A DNA stretch of 64,000 nt from assembly GCF_027924965.1 (NCBI RefSeq), contig NZ_AP027056.1:930001-994000 (forward strand), written 5' to 3'. Source of the DNA: Limnohabitans sp. TEGF004 (GTDB lineage: Bacteria; Pseudomonadota; Gammaproteobacteria; Burkholderiales; Burkholderiaceae_C). The notes beneath the pieces were generated by a model, which saw only the letters and a list, made by a program, of their open reading frames with translations, was not told the DNA's origin and ran no database searches. Position numbers and translations under genes: made by a program. Below, one piece after another: positions 53,679-63,417 of the stretch. Each line of letters starts with the position of its first letter. Positions within the stretch are counted from its first letter, which is position 1.

Positions 53679-55580
53679 TCAATCTTGGCTTTCGACCAGT
53701 TTTTGCGGAATCAGGCCCAGCTGCTTGCGCCGCTCAAACAGGGCTTTGTAGCGCAGCATGGCCGTTGGGTCGGCGGCGGCTTCGGCGATGGCCTCTTTCA
53801 TTTGCGCGTCCAGGCTTTCAAACAAAATTTTGTTCAAGATACCGCGCAGCTCTAGGCCAGCTTCTTTGTGTTGTTGCTCGGGCGTCAGGCTCTCGGGCAT
53901 GGGCTTGCCTTCGTCGTCCATGAGTGGGGTGAAGGCGGTGGCCATGACGCGCAGGGCGAGGTCTTCTGATTCATGCTCGCGCAGGCCTTCGCGCAATGCG
54001 CCCCAAGCTTGGTTGCCGTGTTCGTGGTGTTGGTGGTCCAGCCACACAAACAGCGGGCCGTGGGGTGGGGCGAGTTCGCACAAGAGGTTGTGGTCTTCTG
54101 TGGAGAGGTCGTCCCACAAGTCCATGTGCGAAAGCAGCACCCGTGCAGCGTGGTCGGCGCGGCCTTGTGGAATCAGGCGTGTGCCACGCTTGTAGGTTTT
54201 GGGCGCGTAGGGTTCACGGGGTTTGAACTTGGATGATTTTTTAAATTCACCGGTGCGTGCGGGCGCAGCTGCGGGGGCTGGCATCCACAGGTCTTGCAGC
54301 TCGTGGTTGCCTAAGTCGGCCAGCTCGGCGATTTCGCTGAGCAACTGGCGCTTCAACGCACCATCAGGCAAGGCCATCCACATCGGCTTGGCGTTGCTGG
54401 CCATGTGGGCGCGGCCTTCAGCCGTGTGCAGGTCGCAGCCTTCGCGGGCCACTTCGATGAGAAAGCGGCTCAAGGGCATGGCTTCGGTCACGCAGTGGGC
54501 AAAGGCTTCTTTGCCAAATTCTCGGATGTAGCTGTCGGGGTCGTGCTCAGCAGGCAAGAACAAAAACTTCACACTGCGCACGTCGGTGGCGTAGGGCAAT
54601 GCGCCATCCAGCGCCTTGCGTGCAGCGCGGCGGCCTGCGCCATCGCCGTCAAAGCTGAACACCACGTTGTCGGTGAAGCGAAACAGTTTTTGCACATGGT
54701 CTGTTGTGCACGCTGTGCCCAGTGTGGCCACGGCATTGGGAAAGCCCAGCTGCGCCAAGGCCACCACGTCCATGTAGCCCTCGGTCACCAGCACATAGCC
54801 GGCGTCTCGCAGCCCGTTGCGGGCTTCAAACAGGCCGTACAACTCGCGGCCTTTGCTGAACACAGGGGTTTCGGGGGAATTCAAATATTTGGGCGTGCCC
54901 TCAAACAACACGCGGCCACCAAAGCCAATGCATTCGCCCTTGACGTTGCGGATGGGGAACATCACGCGGTCGCGGAAACGGTCGTAGCGTTTCTCTTCTT
55001 CACCGTCTTCTTGGTTCACGATGACCAAGCCGCTCTCTGCCAGAAGCGGGTCTTGGTAATCGGGGAACACGCTGGCCAAGCTTCGCCAACCTTCGGGGGC
55101 GTAGCCCAGGCCAAACTGTTTGGCAATTTCGCCGCTCAGGCCGCGGCCTTTGAAATACTCAATCGCTTTCGGTGAGTTGCGCAAATGTTTGCGGAACGAT
55201 TCGCCTGCTTTTTCCAGCACGTCGGTGAGGGTGGCTTGCTTTTGGCGTTGCTCGGCAGCGCGGGCGCGGTCTTGCGGCGACGCATCGTCTTCTGGCACTT
55301 GCATGCCGATGTTTTGCGCCAAGTCCTTCACCGCTTCGACGAAGGTCATGCCCGCATGCTCCATCAAGAAGCCAATGGCATTGCCGTTTTTGCCGCAGCC
55401 GAAGCAATGGAAAAACTGCTTGGCGGGGCTCACCGAAAACGACGGCGACTTCTCGCCGTGAAACGGGCACAGCCCCATGAAGTTGGCCCCGCCTTTTTTG
55501 AGCTGCACATAGCGGCCGACCACCTCGACCACATCGACGCGTGCTAGAAGCTCTTGAATGAAGGACTGGGGGATGGCCAT
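53679..55580 (-). CDS. dnaG: DNA primase DnaG
   Basis: Synthesises RNA primers at the replication fork, 633 residues. Zinc-binding domain: Cys38, His41, Cys59 and Cys62 (LCPFHGEKSPSF and FFHCFGCGKNGNAIG). The TOPRIM domain follows, with VTEGYMDVVAL (Glu), FSFDGDGAGRRAA (Asp-x-Asp) and EHDPDSYIREFG. The C-terminal DnaB-binding part is rich in Ala and charged residues. The order dnaG-rpoD is the conserved macromolecular-synthesis arrangement, but rpsU is not upstream. The OsmC-YcaO gene ends 24 bp upstream in the same direction. Confidence 0.97.
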   Translation of the reverse strand: MAIPQSFIQELLARVDVVEVVGRYVQLKKGGANFMGLCPFHGEKSPSFSVSPAKQFFHCFGCGKNGNAIGFLMEHAGMTFVEAVKDLAQNIGMQVPEDDASPQDRARAAEQRQKQATLTDVLEKAGESFRKHLRNSPKAIEYFKGRGLSGEIAKQFGLGYAPEGWRSLASVFPDYQDPLLAESGLVIVNQEDGEEEKRYDRFRDRVMFPIRNVKGECIGFGGRVLFEGTPKYLNSPETPVFSKGRELYGLFEARNGLRDAGYVLVTEGYMDVVALAQLGFPNAVATLGTACTTDHVQKLFRFTDNVVFSFDGDGAGRRAARKALDGALPYATDVRSVKFLFLPAEHDPDSYIREFGKEAFAHCVTEAMPLSRFLIEVAREGCDLHTAEGRAHMASNAKPMWMALPDGALKRQLLSEIAELADLGNHELQDLWMPAPAAAPARTGEFKKSSKFKPREPYAPKTYKRGTRLIPQGRADHAARVLLSHMDLWDDLSTEDHNLLCELAPPHGPLFVWLDHQHHEHGNQAWGALREGLREHESEDLALRVMATAFTPLMDDEGKPMPESLTPEQQHKEAGLELRGILNKILFESLDAQMKEAIAEAAADPTAMLRYKALFERRKQLGLIPQKLVESQD

Positions 55581-55604
55581 AAGTGAAAAGGGTGTCGCCT
55601 GATT

Positions 55605-57803
55605 TTAGGCGTCGCCCTTTGCGGCGCGCGCTTGGTGCAGTTTCTTGTAGCTGTCGATGAGGCGGTGGTGTCTATCCAGACCTTCGAGTTTCATGCTTGT
55701 GGGGGTGAGCCCGTAGAAACGCAGGCTGCCATCGACAGAGCCCATGACAGCGTTCATTCGTTCGTTGCCAAACATCCGGCGGAAATTCACGTCGTAGTCT
55801 TCCAGTTCTAGGTCTGGATCGAGCATCACTTCCAGCACCACGTTCAAGGCTTGGTAAAACAAACCGCGATCGACCGTGTTGTCGTTGTATTGAAGAAAAG
55901 CGCTCACAAGTTCTTGGGCTTCTTCATGGTGCTTCAAGGCAAGTTGAATCAAGAGCTTGAGCTCCAGCACTGTCAGTTGTCCCCAGACGGTGTTTTCATC
56001 AAATTCGATGCCAATCAACGTGGCAATGTCAGAGTAGTCGTCCAACTCGTTGTTCTCTAAGCGTTCCAGTAGCTCAGACAAGCGGGCGTCGTCCAAGCGA
56101 TGCAAGTTGAGGATGTCTTCGCGAAATAGCAGCGCTTTGTTGGTGTTGTCCCAAATCAAATCTTCAACGGGGTACACCTCTGAGTAGCCAGGCACCAAAA
56201 TGCGGCAGGCGATGGCGCCTAGCTGGTCATGCACCGCGGTGTAGACCTCTTTGCCTAGGTCTTTGAGAATGCCAAACAAAGTCGAGGCTTCTTGCGCGTT
56301 GGAGTTTTCACCTTGGCTAGAGAAGTCCCATTCCACAAATTCGTAGTCAGCTTTGGCTCTGAAAAAGCGCCACGACACGATACCGCTGGAGTCAATGAAA
56401 TGCTCTACAAAGTTGTTGGGTTCGGTGACGGCGTTGCTTTCGAATGTGGGCGCAGGCAAGTCGTTCAGGCCTTCAAAGCTGCGGCCTTGCAGCAGTTCGG
56501 TGAGGCTGCGCTCTAACGCCACTTCAAAACTGGGGTGCGCGCCGAACGAGGCGAACACACCGCCAGTGCGCGGGTTCATCAACGTCACGCACATCACAGG
56601 ATAGGTGCCACCCAATGACGCGTCTTTCACCAGTACTGGAAAGCCTTGTTCTTCCAAACCTTGAATGCCCGCCAGGATGCTGGGGTATTTGGCCAACACG
56701 TCTTTAGGCACGTCGGGTAAACAGATTTCGCCTTCGATGATGTCGCGTTTGACGGCGCGTTCGAAAATTTCAGACAGGCATTGCACTTGCGCTTCGGCCA
56801 GTGTGTTGCCGGCGCTCATGCCGTTGCTGACGAACAGGTTTTCGATCAGGTTGGTGGGGAAGTACACCACCTCGCCATCCGATTCGCGTACATAAGGCAG
56901 TGCGCAGATGCCACGCTGCGCATTGCCAGAGTTGGTGTCGATGAGGTGCGAGCCACGCAACTCACCATCGGGGTTGTAGATGTTGAGGCAGTACGCATCC
57001 AAAATTTCCTTGGGCAGCGCATCTTTCTTGCCAGGCTTGAACCAACGCTCATTTGGGTAGTGCACAAACGCCGCGTTGGCGATGTCTTCGCCCCAAAAAG
57101 CACCGGCGTAGAAATGGTTGTTGCTCAAACGCTCGATGTATTCGCCCAAGGCTGAGGCTAGCGCGCTTTCTTTGGTTGAGCCCTTGCCATTGGTGAAACA
57201 CATGGGCGAATGGGCGTCGCGGATGTGGAGCGACCACACATGGGGAATGATGTTGCGCCACGAGGCAATTTCAATCTTGATGCCTAGATTAGCCAAGAGG
57301 CTCGACATGTTGGCGATGGTTTGCTCTAGCGGTAAATCCTTGCCCACGATGTAGGTGCGGGTGTCTGCGCTGGGTTGGAGGGTGAGCAGCGACTGGGCAT
57401 CGGCATCTAAGTTCTCAACTTCTTCGATGACAAACTCGGGGCCTGCTTGCACCACTTTTTTGACAGTGCAGCGCTCAATCGAATTCAAAATACCGCGGCG
57501 GTCGACCTCCTGAATATCGGATGGCAACTCCACCTGAATTTTGAAAATCTGTTGGTAGCGGTTCTCTGGGTCAACGATGTTGTTTTGCGAGAGACGGATG
57601 TTTTCGGTGGGGATGTTGCGTGTGACGCAATACAGCTTCACAAAGTATGCCGCACACAAAGCCGACGAGGCTAGAAAATAATCGAAAGGGCCAGGGGCTG
57701 AGCCATCGCCTTTGTAACGGATGGGCTGGTCAGCGACGACGGTGAAATCATCGAACTTGGCTTCTAGGCGAAGCTTGTCGAGAAAGTTGACCTTGATTTC
57801 CAT
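55605..57803 (-). CDS. OsmC-YcaO fusion protein
   Basis: Two-domain protein, 732 residues. The N-terminal OsmC/Ohr-like domain spans about 1-140 (YKGDGSAPGPFDYFLASSALCAAYFVKLYC; Cys50 and Cys59 may be the peroxidatic pair). The YcaO domain follows from about 160, with the ATP-binding Glu motifs ALASALGEYIERL and QCLSEIFERAVK. E. coli YcaO (586 residues) lacks OsmC and assists RimO in methylthiolation of ribosomal protein S12; many YcaO proteins activate amide backbones. The fusion is known in several proteobacteria. It precedes dnaG by 24 bp. Its role in this genus is not shown; no RimO or RiPP precursor gene is adjacent. Confidence 0.85.
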   Translation of the reverse strand: MEIKVNFLDKLRLEAKFDDFTVVADQPIRYKGDGSAPGPFDYFLASSALCAAYFVKLYCVTRNIPTENIRLSQNNIVDPENRYQQIFKIQVELPSDIQEVDRRGILNSIERCTVKKVVQAGPEFVIEEVENLDADAQSLLTLQPSADTRTYIVGKDLPLEQTIANMSSLLANLGIKIEIASWRNIIPHVWSLHIRDAHSPMCFTNGKGSTKESALASALGEYIERLSNNHFYAGAFWGEDIANAAFVHYPNERWFKPGKKDALPKEILDAYCLNIYNPDGELRGSHLIDTNSGNAQRGICALPYVRESDGEVVYFPTNLIENLFVSNGMSAGNTLAEAQVQCLSEIFERAVKRDIIEGEICLPDVPKDVLAKYPSILAGIQGLEEQGFPVLVKDASLGGTYPVMCVTLMNPRTGGVFASFGAHPSFEVALERSLTELLQGRSFEGLNDLPAPTFESNAVTEPNNFVEHFIDSSGIVSWRFFRAKADYEFVEWDFSSQGENSNAQEASTLFGILKDLGKEVYTAVHDQLGAIACRILVPGYSEVYPVEDLIWDNTNKALLFREDILNLHRLDDARLSELLERLENNELDDYSDIATLIGIEFDENTVWGQLTVLELKLLIQLALKHHEEAQELVSAFLQYNDNTVDRGLFYQALNVVLEVMLDPDLELEDYDVNFRRMFGNERMNAVMGSVDGSLRFYGLTPTSMKLEGLDRHHRLIDSYKKLHQARAAKGDA

Positions 57804-57891
57804 GGGCGATATTTAAAAACAGGACTCAAAACAAAGTGGTCGCCAGGGTGGCGACCACGTGAGTACCCAGTATATAAAGCCCAGTTCGCGC

Positions 57892-58650
57892 TTATTTCGG
57901 TGCCAAACGAATCGCACCATCCAAACGAATCACTTCGCCGTTGAGCAAATCATTTTCAAAAATGTGCAAAGCGAGCTTGGCGTAGTCTTGCGGGGTGCCC
58001 AAGCGCGAAGGGAAGGGCACGCCAGCGGCCAGTGCGTCTTGCACTTCTTGGGGCATGCCAAACAGCATGGGCGTGCCCATGATGCCGGGGGCGATGGTCA
58101 TGTTGCGAATGCCGTTGCGGGCCAGGTCGCGGGCGATGGGCAAGGTCATGCCCACGATGCCGCCTTTGGAGGCGCTGTAAGCGGCTTGGCCAATTTGGCC
58201 GTCATACGCTGCCACAGACGCGGTAGAGATCAACACACCACGCTCGCCTGTGGCTTCGGGTTCGTTGCGGCACATGGCTTCAGAGGCCAAGCGGATCATG
58301 TTGAAGCTGCCAATAAGGTTGATGGTGATGGTTTTGCTGAACGAGGCCAGAGCATGCGCGCCGTTTTTGCCCACGGTTTTTTCGGCTGGAGCAATGCCCG
58401 CGCAGTTAACCAAGCCCATGAGCTTGCCCAATGACACGGCTTTGGCCACCACGGCTTGGCCGTCGGCCTCGTTGCTCACATCACATTTCACAAAGGCACC
58501 ACCAATGTCTTTGGCCACGGCTTCGCCTTTCTCGGCTTGCATGTCGGCGATGACCACGATGCCGCCTTTCGCAGCGAGTGCACGTGCCGTGCCTTCGCCC
58601 AAGCCAGAGGCTGCGCCGGTGACGATGAAAACTTTGCCTTTGATGTCCAT
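57892..58650 (-). CDS. SDR-family 3-hydroxyacyl-CoA dehydrogenase-like protein
   Basis: Short-chain dehydrogenase, 252 residues from the ATG at 58650 (GGAG 7 bp before). The cofactor motif is [10 protein letters not shown] (11-20), followed by NCAGIAP, catalytic Ser in [12 protein letters not shown], and Tyr-x-x-x-Lys in YSASKGG. The segment [37 protein letters not shown] is the C-terminus of the HSD17B10-like branch, which oxidises 3-hydroxyacyl-CoA in branched-chain or fatty-acid degradation. A perfect 16-bp palindrome lies 31 bp upstream. Monocistronic as seen here. Confidence 0.88.
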   Translation of the reverse strand: MDIKGKVFIVTGAASGLGEGTARALAAKGGIVVIADMQAEKGEAVAKDIGGAFVKCDVSNEADGQAVVAKAVSLGKLMGLVNCAGIAPAEKTVGKNGAHALASFSKTITINLIGSFNMIRLASEAMCRNEPEATGERGVLISTASVAAYDGQIGQAAYSASKGGIVGMTLPIARDLARNGIRNMTIAPGIMGTPMLFGMPQEVQDALAAGVPFPSRLGTPQDYAKLALHIFENDLLNGEVIRLDGAIRLAPK

Positions 58651-58680
58651 GAGGGTCTCCAAAATTTAGATGGTTGCTTT

Positions 58681-58696
58681 ACGTTTACGTAAACGT
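58681..58696. promoter_or_regulatory. Perfect 16-bp palindrome upstream of SDR gene
   Basis: ACGTTTACGTAAACGT is a perfect palindrome between the divergent SDR and patatin genes. ACGTNNACGT-type sites are typical of MerR- or TetR-type regulators of acyl-CoA catabolism (for example LiuR). The regulator is not in the window; assignment is tentative. Confidence 0.5.
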
Positions 58697-58777
58697 CAAT
58701 TATGCGGGATGCCAAAGGCTTCTGGCTGCTATCTAGGACAATCCCTAGTAGAGAAATCGACTGTTGAAAGTTTTTGC

Positions 58778-59695
58778 ATGAATTTGCGTTTGTTAATGGC
58801 GGCGTCCAGTGCGCGTGTGTGGGTGTTGGCTTTGATTCTGGCTGTATTGGCCGGCTGTTCTTCGCGTGGGCCTTTGGCGCCCATCGAAACTGGTCCGTCA
58901 GAAACGTCCGTGACCAAGCGCGTGCCCAAGTTGGGCTTGGCCTTGGGCGGGGGTGCGGCGCGTGGCTTTGCACACGTGGGTGTAATTCAGGTGCTTGAAG
59001 AGGCCGGCATCAAGCCCGACTTGGTGGTGGGCACCTCGGCCGGCAGCGTGGTGGCGGCGTTTTATGCCAGTGGTAAAGACGGTGCGCAGCTGCAAAAAGC
59101 AGCAGAGACCATGGAAGAAGCCACCATCACCGACTGGACTGTGCCACTGCTTGGGCGCGGCATGATGCGTGGCGATGGCTTGGCCCGCTACATCAGCAAG
59201 CAAACGGGTGGCCGTCGCATTGAGGAGATGAAGATTCCACTGGGCATCGTGGCCACTGATTTGAAAACGGGCGAGGGCGTTTTGTTTCAGCGTGGCGATG
59301 TGGGCACGGCGGTGCGCGCGTCGAGTGCGGTGCCTTCGGTGTTTGAGCCGGTGCGCATTGGCAATCGAGAGTTTGTGGACGGTGGCTTGGTGTCACCTGT
59401 GCCTGTGCGTTATGCACGTCAGATGGGGGCCGAGTATGTGTTGGCCATCGACATTTCCAGTCCGCCTGAGTCCGGCAAAACGGGTGACATGTTTGACATC
59501 TTGATGCAGACCTTCACCATCATGGGCAAGAGCATCAACACCCTTGAGTTGCGCGATGCCGACCTCGTGGTGCGCCCTGCCTTGCACGATGTAGGCAGCG
59601 CTGACTTCAAGGCGCGTCGTCGTTCGATTGAAGCAGGTCGTGCGGCCATGCTGCAAGCCTTGCCCAAACTCAAGGCCGCTCTAGCAACGCCATAA
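58778..59695 (+). CDS. Patatin-like phospholipase lipoprotein (RssA family)
   Basis: Serine hydrolase, 305 residues from the ATG at 58778. Lipoprotein signal: hydrophobic stretch VLALILAVLAGCSS, with Cys27 as the likely lipidated residue. The oxyanion motif GGGAARGFAHVG (57-68) and nucleophile GTSAGS (Ser87) are followed by the Asp of FVDGGLVSPVP, giving the Ser-Asp dyad. The domain closely matches bacterial RssA/NTE-type patatins. The protein is probably anchored in the inner or outer membrane. Divergent from the SDR gene. Substrate (phospholipid or lysophospholipid) is not determined. Confidence 0.9.
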   Translation: MNLRLLMAASSARVWVLALILAVLAGCSSRGPLAPIETGPSETSVTKRVPKLGLALGGGAARGFAHVGVIQVLEEAGIKPDLVVGTSAGSVVAAFYASGKDGAQLQKAAETMEEATITDWTVPLLGRGMMRGDGLARYISKQTGGRRIEEMKIPLGIVATDLKTGEGVLFQRGDVGTAVRASSAVPSVFEPVRIGNREFVDGGLVSPVPVRYARQMGAEYVLAIDISSPPESGKTGDMFDILMQTFTIMGKSINTLELRDADLVVRPALHDVGSADFKARRRSIEAGRAAMLQALPKLKAALATP

Positions 59696-59704
59696 CGACA
59701 GGCG

Positions 59705-59736
59705 AAAAAAAGGGGCCCGCCTTGCGGCGAGCCCTT
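59705..59736 (-). terminator. Intrinsic terminator of the phasin gene
   Basis: On the minus strand, the stem AGGGCTCGCC/GGCGGGCCCC (one mismatch) is followed by a T-run. It lies between the convergent patatin and phasin genes. Confidence 0.75.
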
Positions 59737-59792
59737 GAAGGGATTCCTGCACCCAGAGGTGACGAAGAATCCGAGGAGACAATCGTTACAAA

Positions 59793-60335
59793 TTAACGCT
59801 TCTTAGCAGCGCTTTTTGAAGCTTTCACAGCTGTTTCAGTGGCGGTTTGGATGTGTGACTCGGCCATGTCAGCAGCTTGCTTGACGGCTTTTTGCACAGA
59901 TTCCACAGCGGTGTTGCTGGCAGTCACAGCTTGTTTGAAGAAAGCCACAGCTTGCTCAGAGCCAGCAGGTGCATTTTTCAAAGCAGATTCGATGTAAGCC
60001 TGAACAGCGTGTTGGCCTTCAGCAGCTTTGCCTTCGAGGCCTTTGGTGAATTCAGCGCCAGTGCCTTGAGCGATGTCATAGATGTGGCGGCTGTAAGCAG
60101 CAGACTTCTCAGCCAAAGGTTGCAAGAAGCTAGTTTGTAAAGCGATCAGTTCTTGTGCGTCTTTCACGCCCATCACAGCTTGTGCGTGAGCAGCAGACTC
60201 AGCCAAAGCGGCGCGGCCAGCAGTGAGGTTGAGTTCAACCATTTTTTCAACGCCAGCGAAGGCCTTGTTTGACAAACCAAACAGGTTGTCCAGGTTGGCT
60301 TTGTTGGTGGCGGCGATTTGTTCGACGTTGATCAT
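59793..60335 (-). CDS. phaP: Phasin, PHA granule-associated protein
   Basis: Amphipathic helical protein that coats PHB granules, 180 residues from the ATG at 60335. Family hallmarks: [62 protein letters not shown]. The C-terminus is Ala/Lys-rich ([12 protein letters not shown]). The protein has no signal peptide and no cysteines, as expected. A candidate PhaR-type site lies 40 bp upstream. With phaZ at the opposite end of the window, it shows that the organism stores PHB. Confidence 0.94.
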   Translation of the reverse strand: MINVEQIAATNKANLDNLFGLSNKAFAGVEKMVELNLTAGRAALAESAAHAQAVMGVKDAQELIALQTSFLQPLAEKSAAYSRHIYDIAQGTGAEFTKGLEGKAAEGQHAVQAYIESALKNAPAGSEQAVAFFKQAVTASNTAVESVQKAVKQAADMAESHIQTATETAVKASKSAAKKR

Positions 60336-60374
60336 GTGAATACTCCAGAAAGTTAAGTGAGCTTGCAAAAAATG

Positions 60375-60385
60375 TTGCGGTGCAG
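60375..60385. promoter_or_regulatory. Candidate PhaR-type operator upstream of phasin gene
   Basis: TTGCGGTGCAG matches the palindrome upstream of phaZ (TTGCAGTGCAA) at 9 of 11 bases in a shared AAAATG context. It lies 40 bp upstream of the phaP ATG. Confidence 0.45.
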
Positions 60386-60529
60386 CATTGGGTTGAAGTT
60401 TAGGGTTATCCCGCAGCTTTGCAAGAGGGTTTGGGGCTTGGAAGGGCTGATTAGAGGTGAGGTTCTAAAACTGAAGGTTTTTGCAAATTGGTGACAATGC
60501 ATCCCTGTTTCATGCGGTTTTCAAGGGTT

Positions 60530-61495
60530 ATGCGCGCTTTCTATTCGGACCAATTCGTGTTGCCCTTGCCGCCTGGCCACCGTTTTCCCATGGCCAAGTA
60601 CCGCTTGCTGCGCGAGCGTTTGGGCGCAGAACTACCCGAAGTCGAGTTGGCCGCAGCCGAGCCCGCGAGTGACGGCGAGCTGGCTTTGGTGCATGCACCC
60701 AGCTACATCCAGTCCGTGGTGCAAGGCACATTGAGCGAGGCTCAGCAAAAAGAAATTGGTTTTCCATGGACGCCCGCCATGGTTGAGCGCTCACGTCGCT
60801 CGGCAGGTGCCACGGTGATGGCTGCACGCACGGCCTTGTTTGGCGGGCAGGGGGTGTCGGCCAACTTGGCAGGGGGCACGCACCACGCGTATGCGGACAA
60901 GGGCAGTGGTTTTTGTGTGTTCAACGATGCAGCCGTGGCCACGCGCCTGATGCAAGCCGAGTGGGGTCGTGTGCACAAGCAGCCCTTGAAGGTGGCCATC
61001 ATTGATTTGGATGTGCACCAAGGCAACGGCACAGCGCGCATCTTTGCGCGAGACGAGCAGGTGTTCACCCTGTCCATGCACGGAGCGCGCAACTTTCCGT
61101 TTGCCAAAGAAACCAGTGATTTAGACATTGAACTGCCCGATGGCTGTGCTGATGCGGCTTATTTAGAGGCGTTAGAACACGCTTTGGCCGAGCTAGAAGC
61201 CCGCTTCACACCAGGTTTGGTGATTTATCTGGCGGGCGCTGACCCGCACGAGGGCGACCGTTTGGGGCGCTTGAGCCTGAGCTTTGATGGCCTAGAGGCC
61301 CGTGACCGCCGGGTGTTTGACTGGGCATGGTCCAAACGCATTCCCTTGGCTTTCTCGATGGCGGGGGGCTACGGCAAAGAAATGGCTGACACAGTGCAGG
61401 CGCAAGTCAACACCTACCGTGTCGCCTATGCGTACTGGCGACGCTGGCAAAATCTACACAAAGATTCAAACAAACCTATGGAGACTCACCAATGA
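60530..61495 (+). CDS. Histone deacetylase-like (AcuC/AphA family) deacetylase
   Basis: Zinc hydrolase of the arginase-deacetylase fold, 321 residues from the ATG at 60530 (MRAFYSDQF). Catalytic His-His in GGTHHAYADKGSGFCVFND, zinc ligands Asp and His in IDLDVHQGNGT, and the third Asp in GADPHEGDRLGRLSLS; GGYG carries the transition-state Tyr. Family members deacetylate acetylated lysine or small acetylated amines; AcuC acts on acetyl-CoA synthetase. Substrate here is not decided. Its stop overlaps the nitroreductase start by four bases. Confidence 0.9.
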   Translation: MRAFYSDQFVLPLPPGHRFPMAKYRLLRERLGAELPEVELAAAEPASDGELALVHAPSYIQSVVQGTLSEAQQKEIGFPWTPAMVERSRRSAGATVMAARTALFGGQGVSANLAGGTHHAYADKGSGFCVFNDAAVATRLMQAEWGRVHKQPLKVAIIDLDVHQGNGTARIFARDEQVFTLSMHGARNFPFAKETSDLDIELPDGCADAAYLEALEHALAELEARFTPGLVIYLAGADPHEGDRLGRLSLSFDGLEARDRRVFDWAWSKRIPLAFSMAGGYGKEMADTVQAQVNTYRVAYAYWRRWQNLHKDSNKPMETHQ

Positions 61496-62199
61496 CGCAT
61501 TCAGCTTCGGTGTCCGCTGTGGACCACGCCATCACTTCACGCATGTCTGCACGCGCGTTCACACAGCAAGCCGTGTCACGCGAACTCATCACCGAAATTT
61601 TGCAAGTCGCGAGCCGCGCGCCCTCGGGTACCAACACCCAGCCTTGGAAGGTCTATGTGTTGCAAGGTGCCACGCGTGATGCTTTGGCTGACAAAGTGTG
61701 TGCCGCACACGAAGCCATTCGCGCCAACCCCGAAGTGGCCCAGCAGTACCAAGAGCAATACGACTATTACCCTGAAAAATGGGTCAGCCCCTACATCGAC
61801 CGCCGCCGTGAAAACGGCTGGAGCTTGTACGGCTTGTTGGGCATTGGCAAAGCTGACAAAGACCGTATGCACGAGCAACAGCAACGCAACTTCAAGTTTT
61901 TCGATGCACCCGTGGGCTTGATGTTCACCATCGACCCCATCATGGGCCGTGGTTCGTTGCTCGACTACGGCATGTTCATTCAAAACATCATGCTCGCAGC
62001 GCGTGCGCGTGGTTTGCACACGTGCCCCCAAGCGGCGTGGAATGGTTTTCACAGCATCATCCTGCCGCACATCGGTGCAGGCGAGGGTGAGATGATGGTG
62101 TGCGGTATGTCACTGGGCTTTGCCGACGAGAGCGACAAGGTCAATACCTTGGTCACGCCGCGCGTGCCTGTGAATGAGTTCACCCACTGGGTGGCCTGA
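61492..62199 (+). CDS. Nitroreductase-family flavoprotein
   Basis: FMN-dependent NAD(P)H oxidoreductase, 235 residues. N-terminal FMN-binding region SRMSARAFTQQAVSRELITEILQVASRAPSGTNTQPWKVYVL; the C-terminal half contains GRGSLLDYGMFIQNIMLAARARGLHTCPQAAW and EMMVCGMSLGFAD, both characteristic. Family members reduce nitroaromatics, quinones or related acceptors. Coupled to the HDAC-like gene by a four-base overlap; pncB follows after 20 bp. Confidence 0.9.
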   Translation: MTHSASVSAVDHAITSRMSARAFTQQAVSRELITEILQVASRAPSGTNTQPWKVYVLQGATRDALADKVCAAHEAIRANPEVAQQYQEQYDYYPEKWVSPYIDRRRENGWSLYGLLGIGKADKDRMHEQQQRNFKFFDAPVGLMFTIDPIMGRGSLLDYGMFIQNIMLAARARGLHTCPQAAWNGFHSIILPHIGAGEGEMMVCGMSLGFADESDKVNTLVTPRVPVNEFTHWVA

Positions 62200-62219
62200 G
62201 TTTATTAAGTTAGTTTGCG

Positions 62220-63404
62220 ATGATCATCACCAGCCTGCTCGACACCGACCTTTACAAATTCACCATGATGCAGGCCGTGCTGCATCAGTTCCCGAGTGCG
62301 CAGGTGTCGTACAAATTCAAGTGCCGCAACCCCGGCGTGGCACTGGCACCGTACGTGCAGGAAATTCGTGACGAAATTCGCTCGCTGTGCAGCTTGCAGT
62401 TCCAAGACGCCGAGTTGACTTGGCTGCGCAGCTTGCGTTTCATCAAGAGTGACTTTGTCGACTTCTTGGGGCTGTTTCGCCTGAATGAAAAATACATCCA
62501 GGTGAATGCACTCCCAAACGGTGAGATTGACATCAGCATTCAAGGCCCTTGGTTGCACACCATTCTGTTTGAGATTCCTGTGTTGGCCATCGTCAATGAG
62601 GTGTACTTTCGCAACACACAAACCGTGCCTGACTTCTTGGAGGGTCGCAAGCGCCTGGATCAAAAGATTGATGCCTTGCACGCCGAGCGTTTGAGCGATT
62701 TGAAAATTGCCGACTACGGCACACGTCGACGCTTTTCAAGGGCTTGGCACGAAGAGTTGCTGCGTGTATTGACCTCTAAGCTGGGTACGGGCCCCTCTGG
62801 GCAGTTGGCGGGTACCAGCAATGCCTTGTTTGCGATGAAGCTTGGCCTCACGCCTTTGGGCACCATGGCGCATGAGTACTTGCAAGCCTGCCAAGCTTTG
62901 GGGCCACGCTTGCGTGACAGCCAAGTGTTTGGGTTTGAGACCTGGGCGCGTGAATACCGTGGTGACTTGGGCATTGCCCTGAGCGATGTGTATGGCATTG
63001 AGCCGTTCTTGCGCGACTTCGACATGTACTTTTGCAAACTGTTCGATGGCGCACGCCATGACAGTGGCGACCCCTTCACGTGGGGTGAACGCATGATTGC
63101 GCACTACCGCAACAACCGTGTGGATCCGCTGACCAAGACCTTGATTTTTTCTGACGGATTGACGGTTGAAAAAATCATTGCTCTGTACCAACAGTTCCGT
63201 GGCCGTTGCCAATTGGCATTTGGTATCGGCACCAATTTGACCAATGACTTGGGCTACGAGCCATTGCAAATCGTCATCAAGATGACGCAGTGCAATGGCC
63301 AGCCTGTGGCCAAACTGTCAGACACACCTGGCAAAGGGATGTGTGACGATGAAAATTATTTGGCGTATTTGCGTCAAGTGTTTGACATCGCACAACCTGC
63401 TTAA
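62220..63404 (+). CDS. pncB: Nicotinate phosphoribosyltransferase PncB
   Basis: Salvages nicotinate to nicotinate mononucleotide in NAD synthesis, 394 residues, the usual length. Motifs: [21 protein letters not shown] at the N-terminus, [51 protein letters not shown] loop [25 protein letters not shown] and [10 protein letters not shown]. The phosphorylated His of the family would lie in GTMAHEYLQ. It follows the nitroreductase by 20 bp and precedes nhaD by 13 bp. Confidence 0.96.
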   Translation: MIITSLLDTDLYKFTMMQAVLHQFPSAQVSYKFKCRNPGVALAPYVQEIRDEIRSLCSLQFQDAELTWLRSLRFIKSDFVDFLGLFRLNEKYIQVNALPNGEIDISIQGPWLHTILFEIPVLAIVNEVYFRNTQTVPDFLEGRKRLDQKIDALHAERLSDLKIADYGTRRRFSRAWHEELLRVLTSKLGTGPSGQLAGTSNALFAMKLGLTPLGTMAHEYLQACQALGPRLRDSQVFGFETWAREYRGDLGIALSDVYGIEPFLRDFDMYFCKLFDGARHDSGDPFTWGERMIAHYRNNRVDPLTKTLIFSDGLTVEKIIALYQQFRGRCQLAFGIGTNLTNDLGYEPLQIVIKMTQCNGQPVAKLSDTPGKGMCDDENYLAYLRQVFDIAQPA

Positions 63405-63417
63405 TTTTGGAGCTTGT

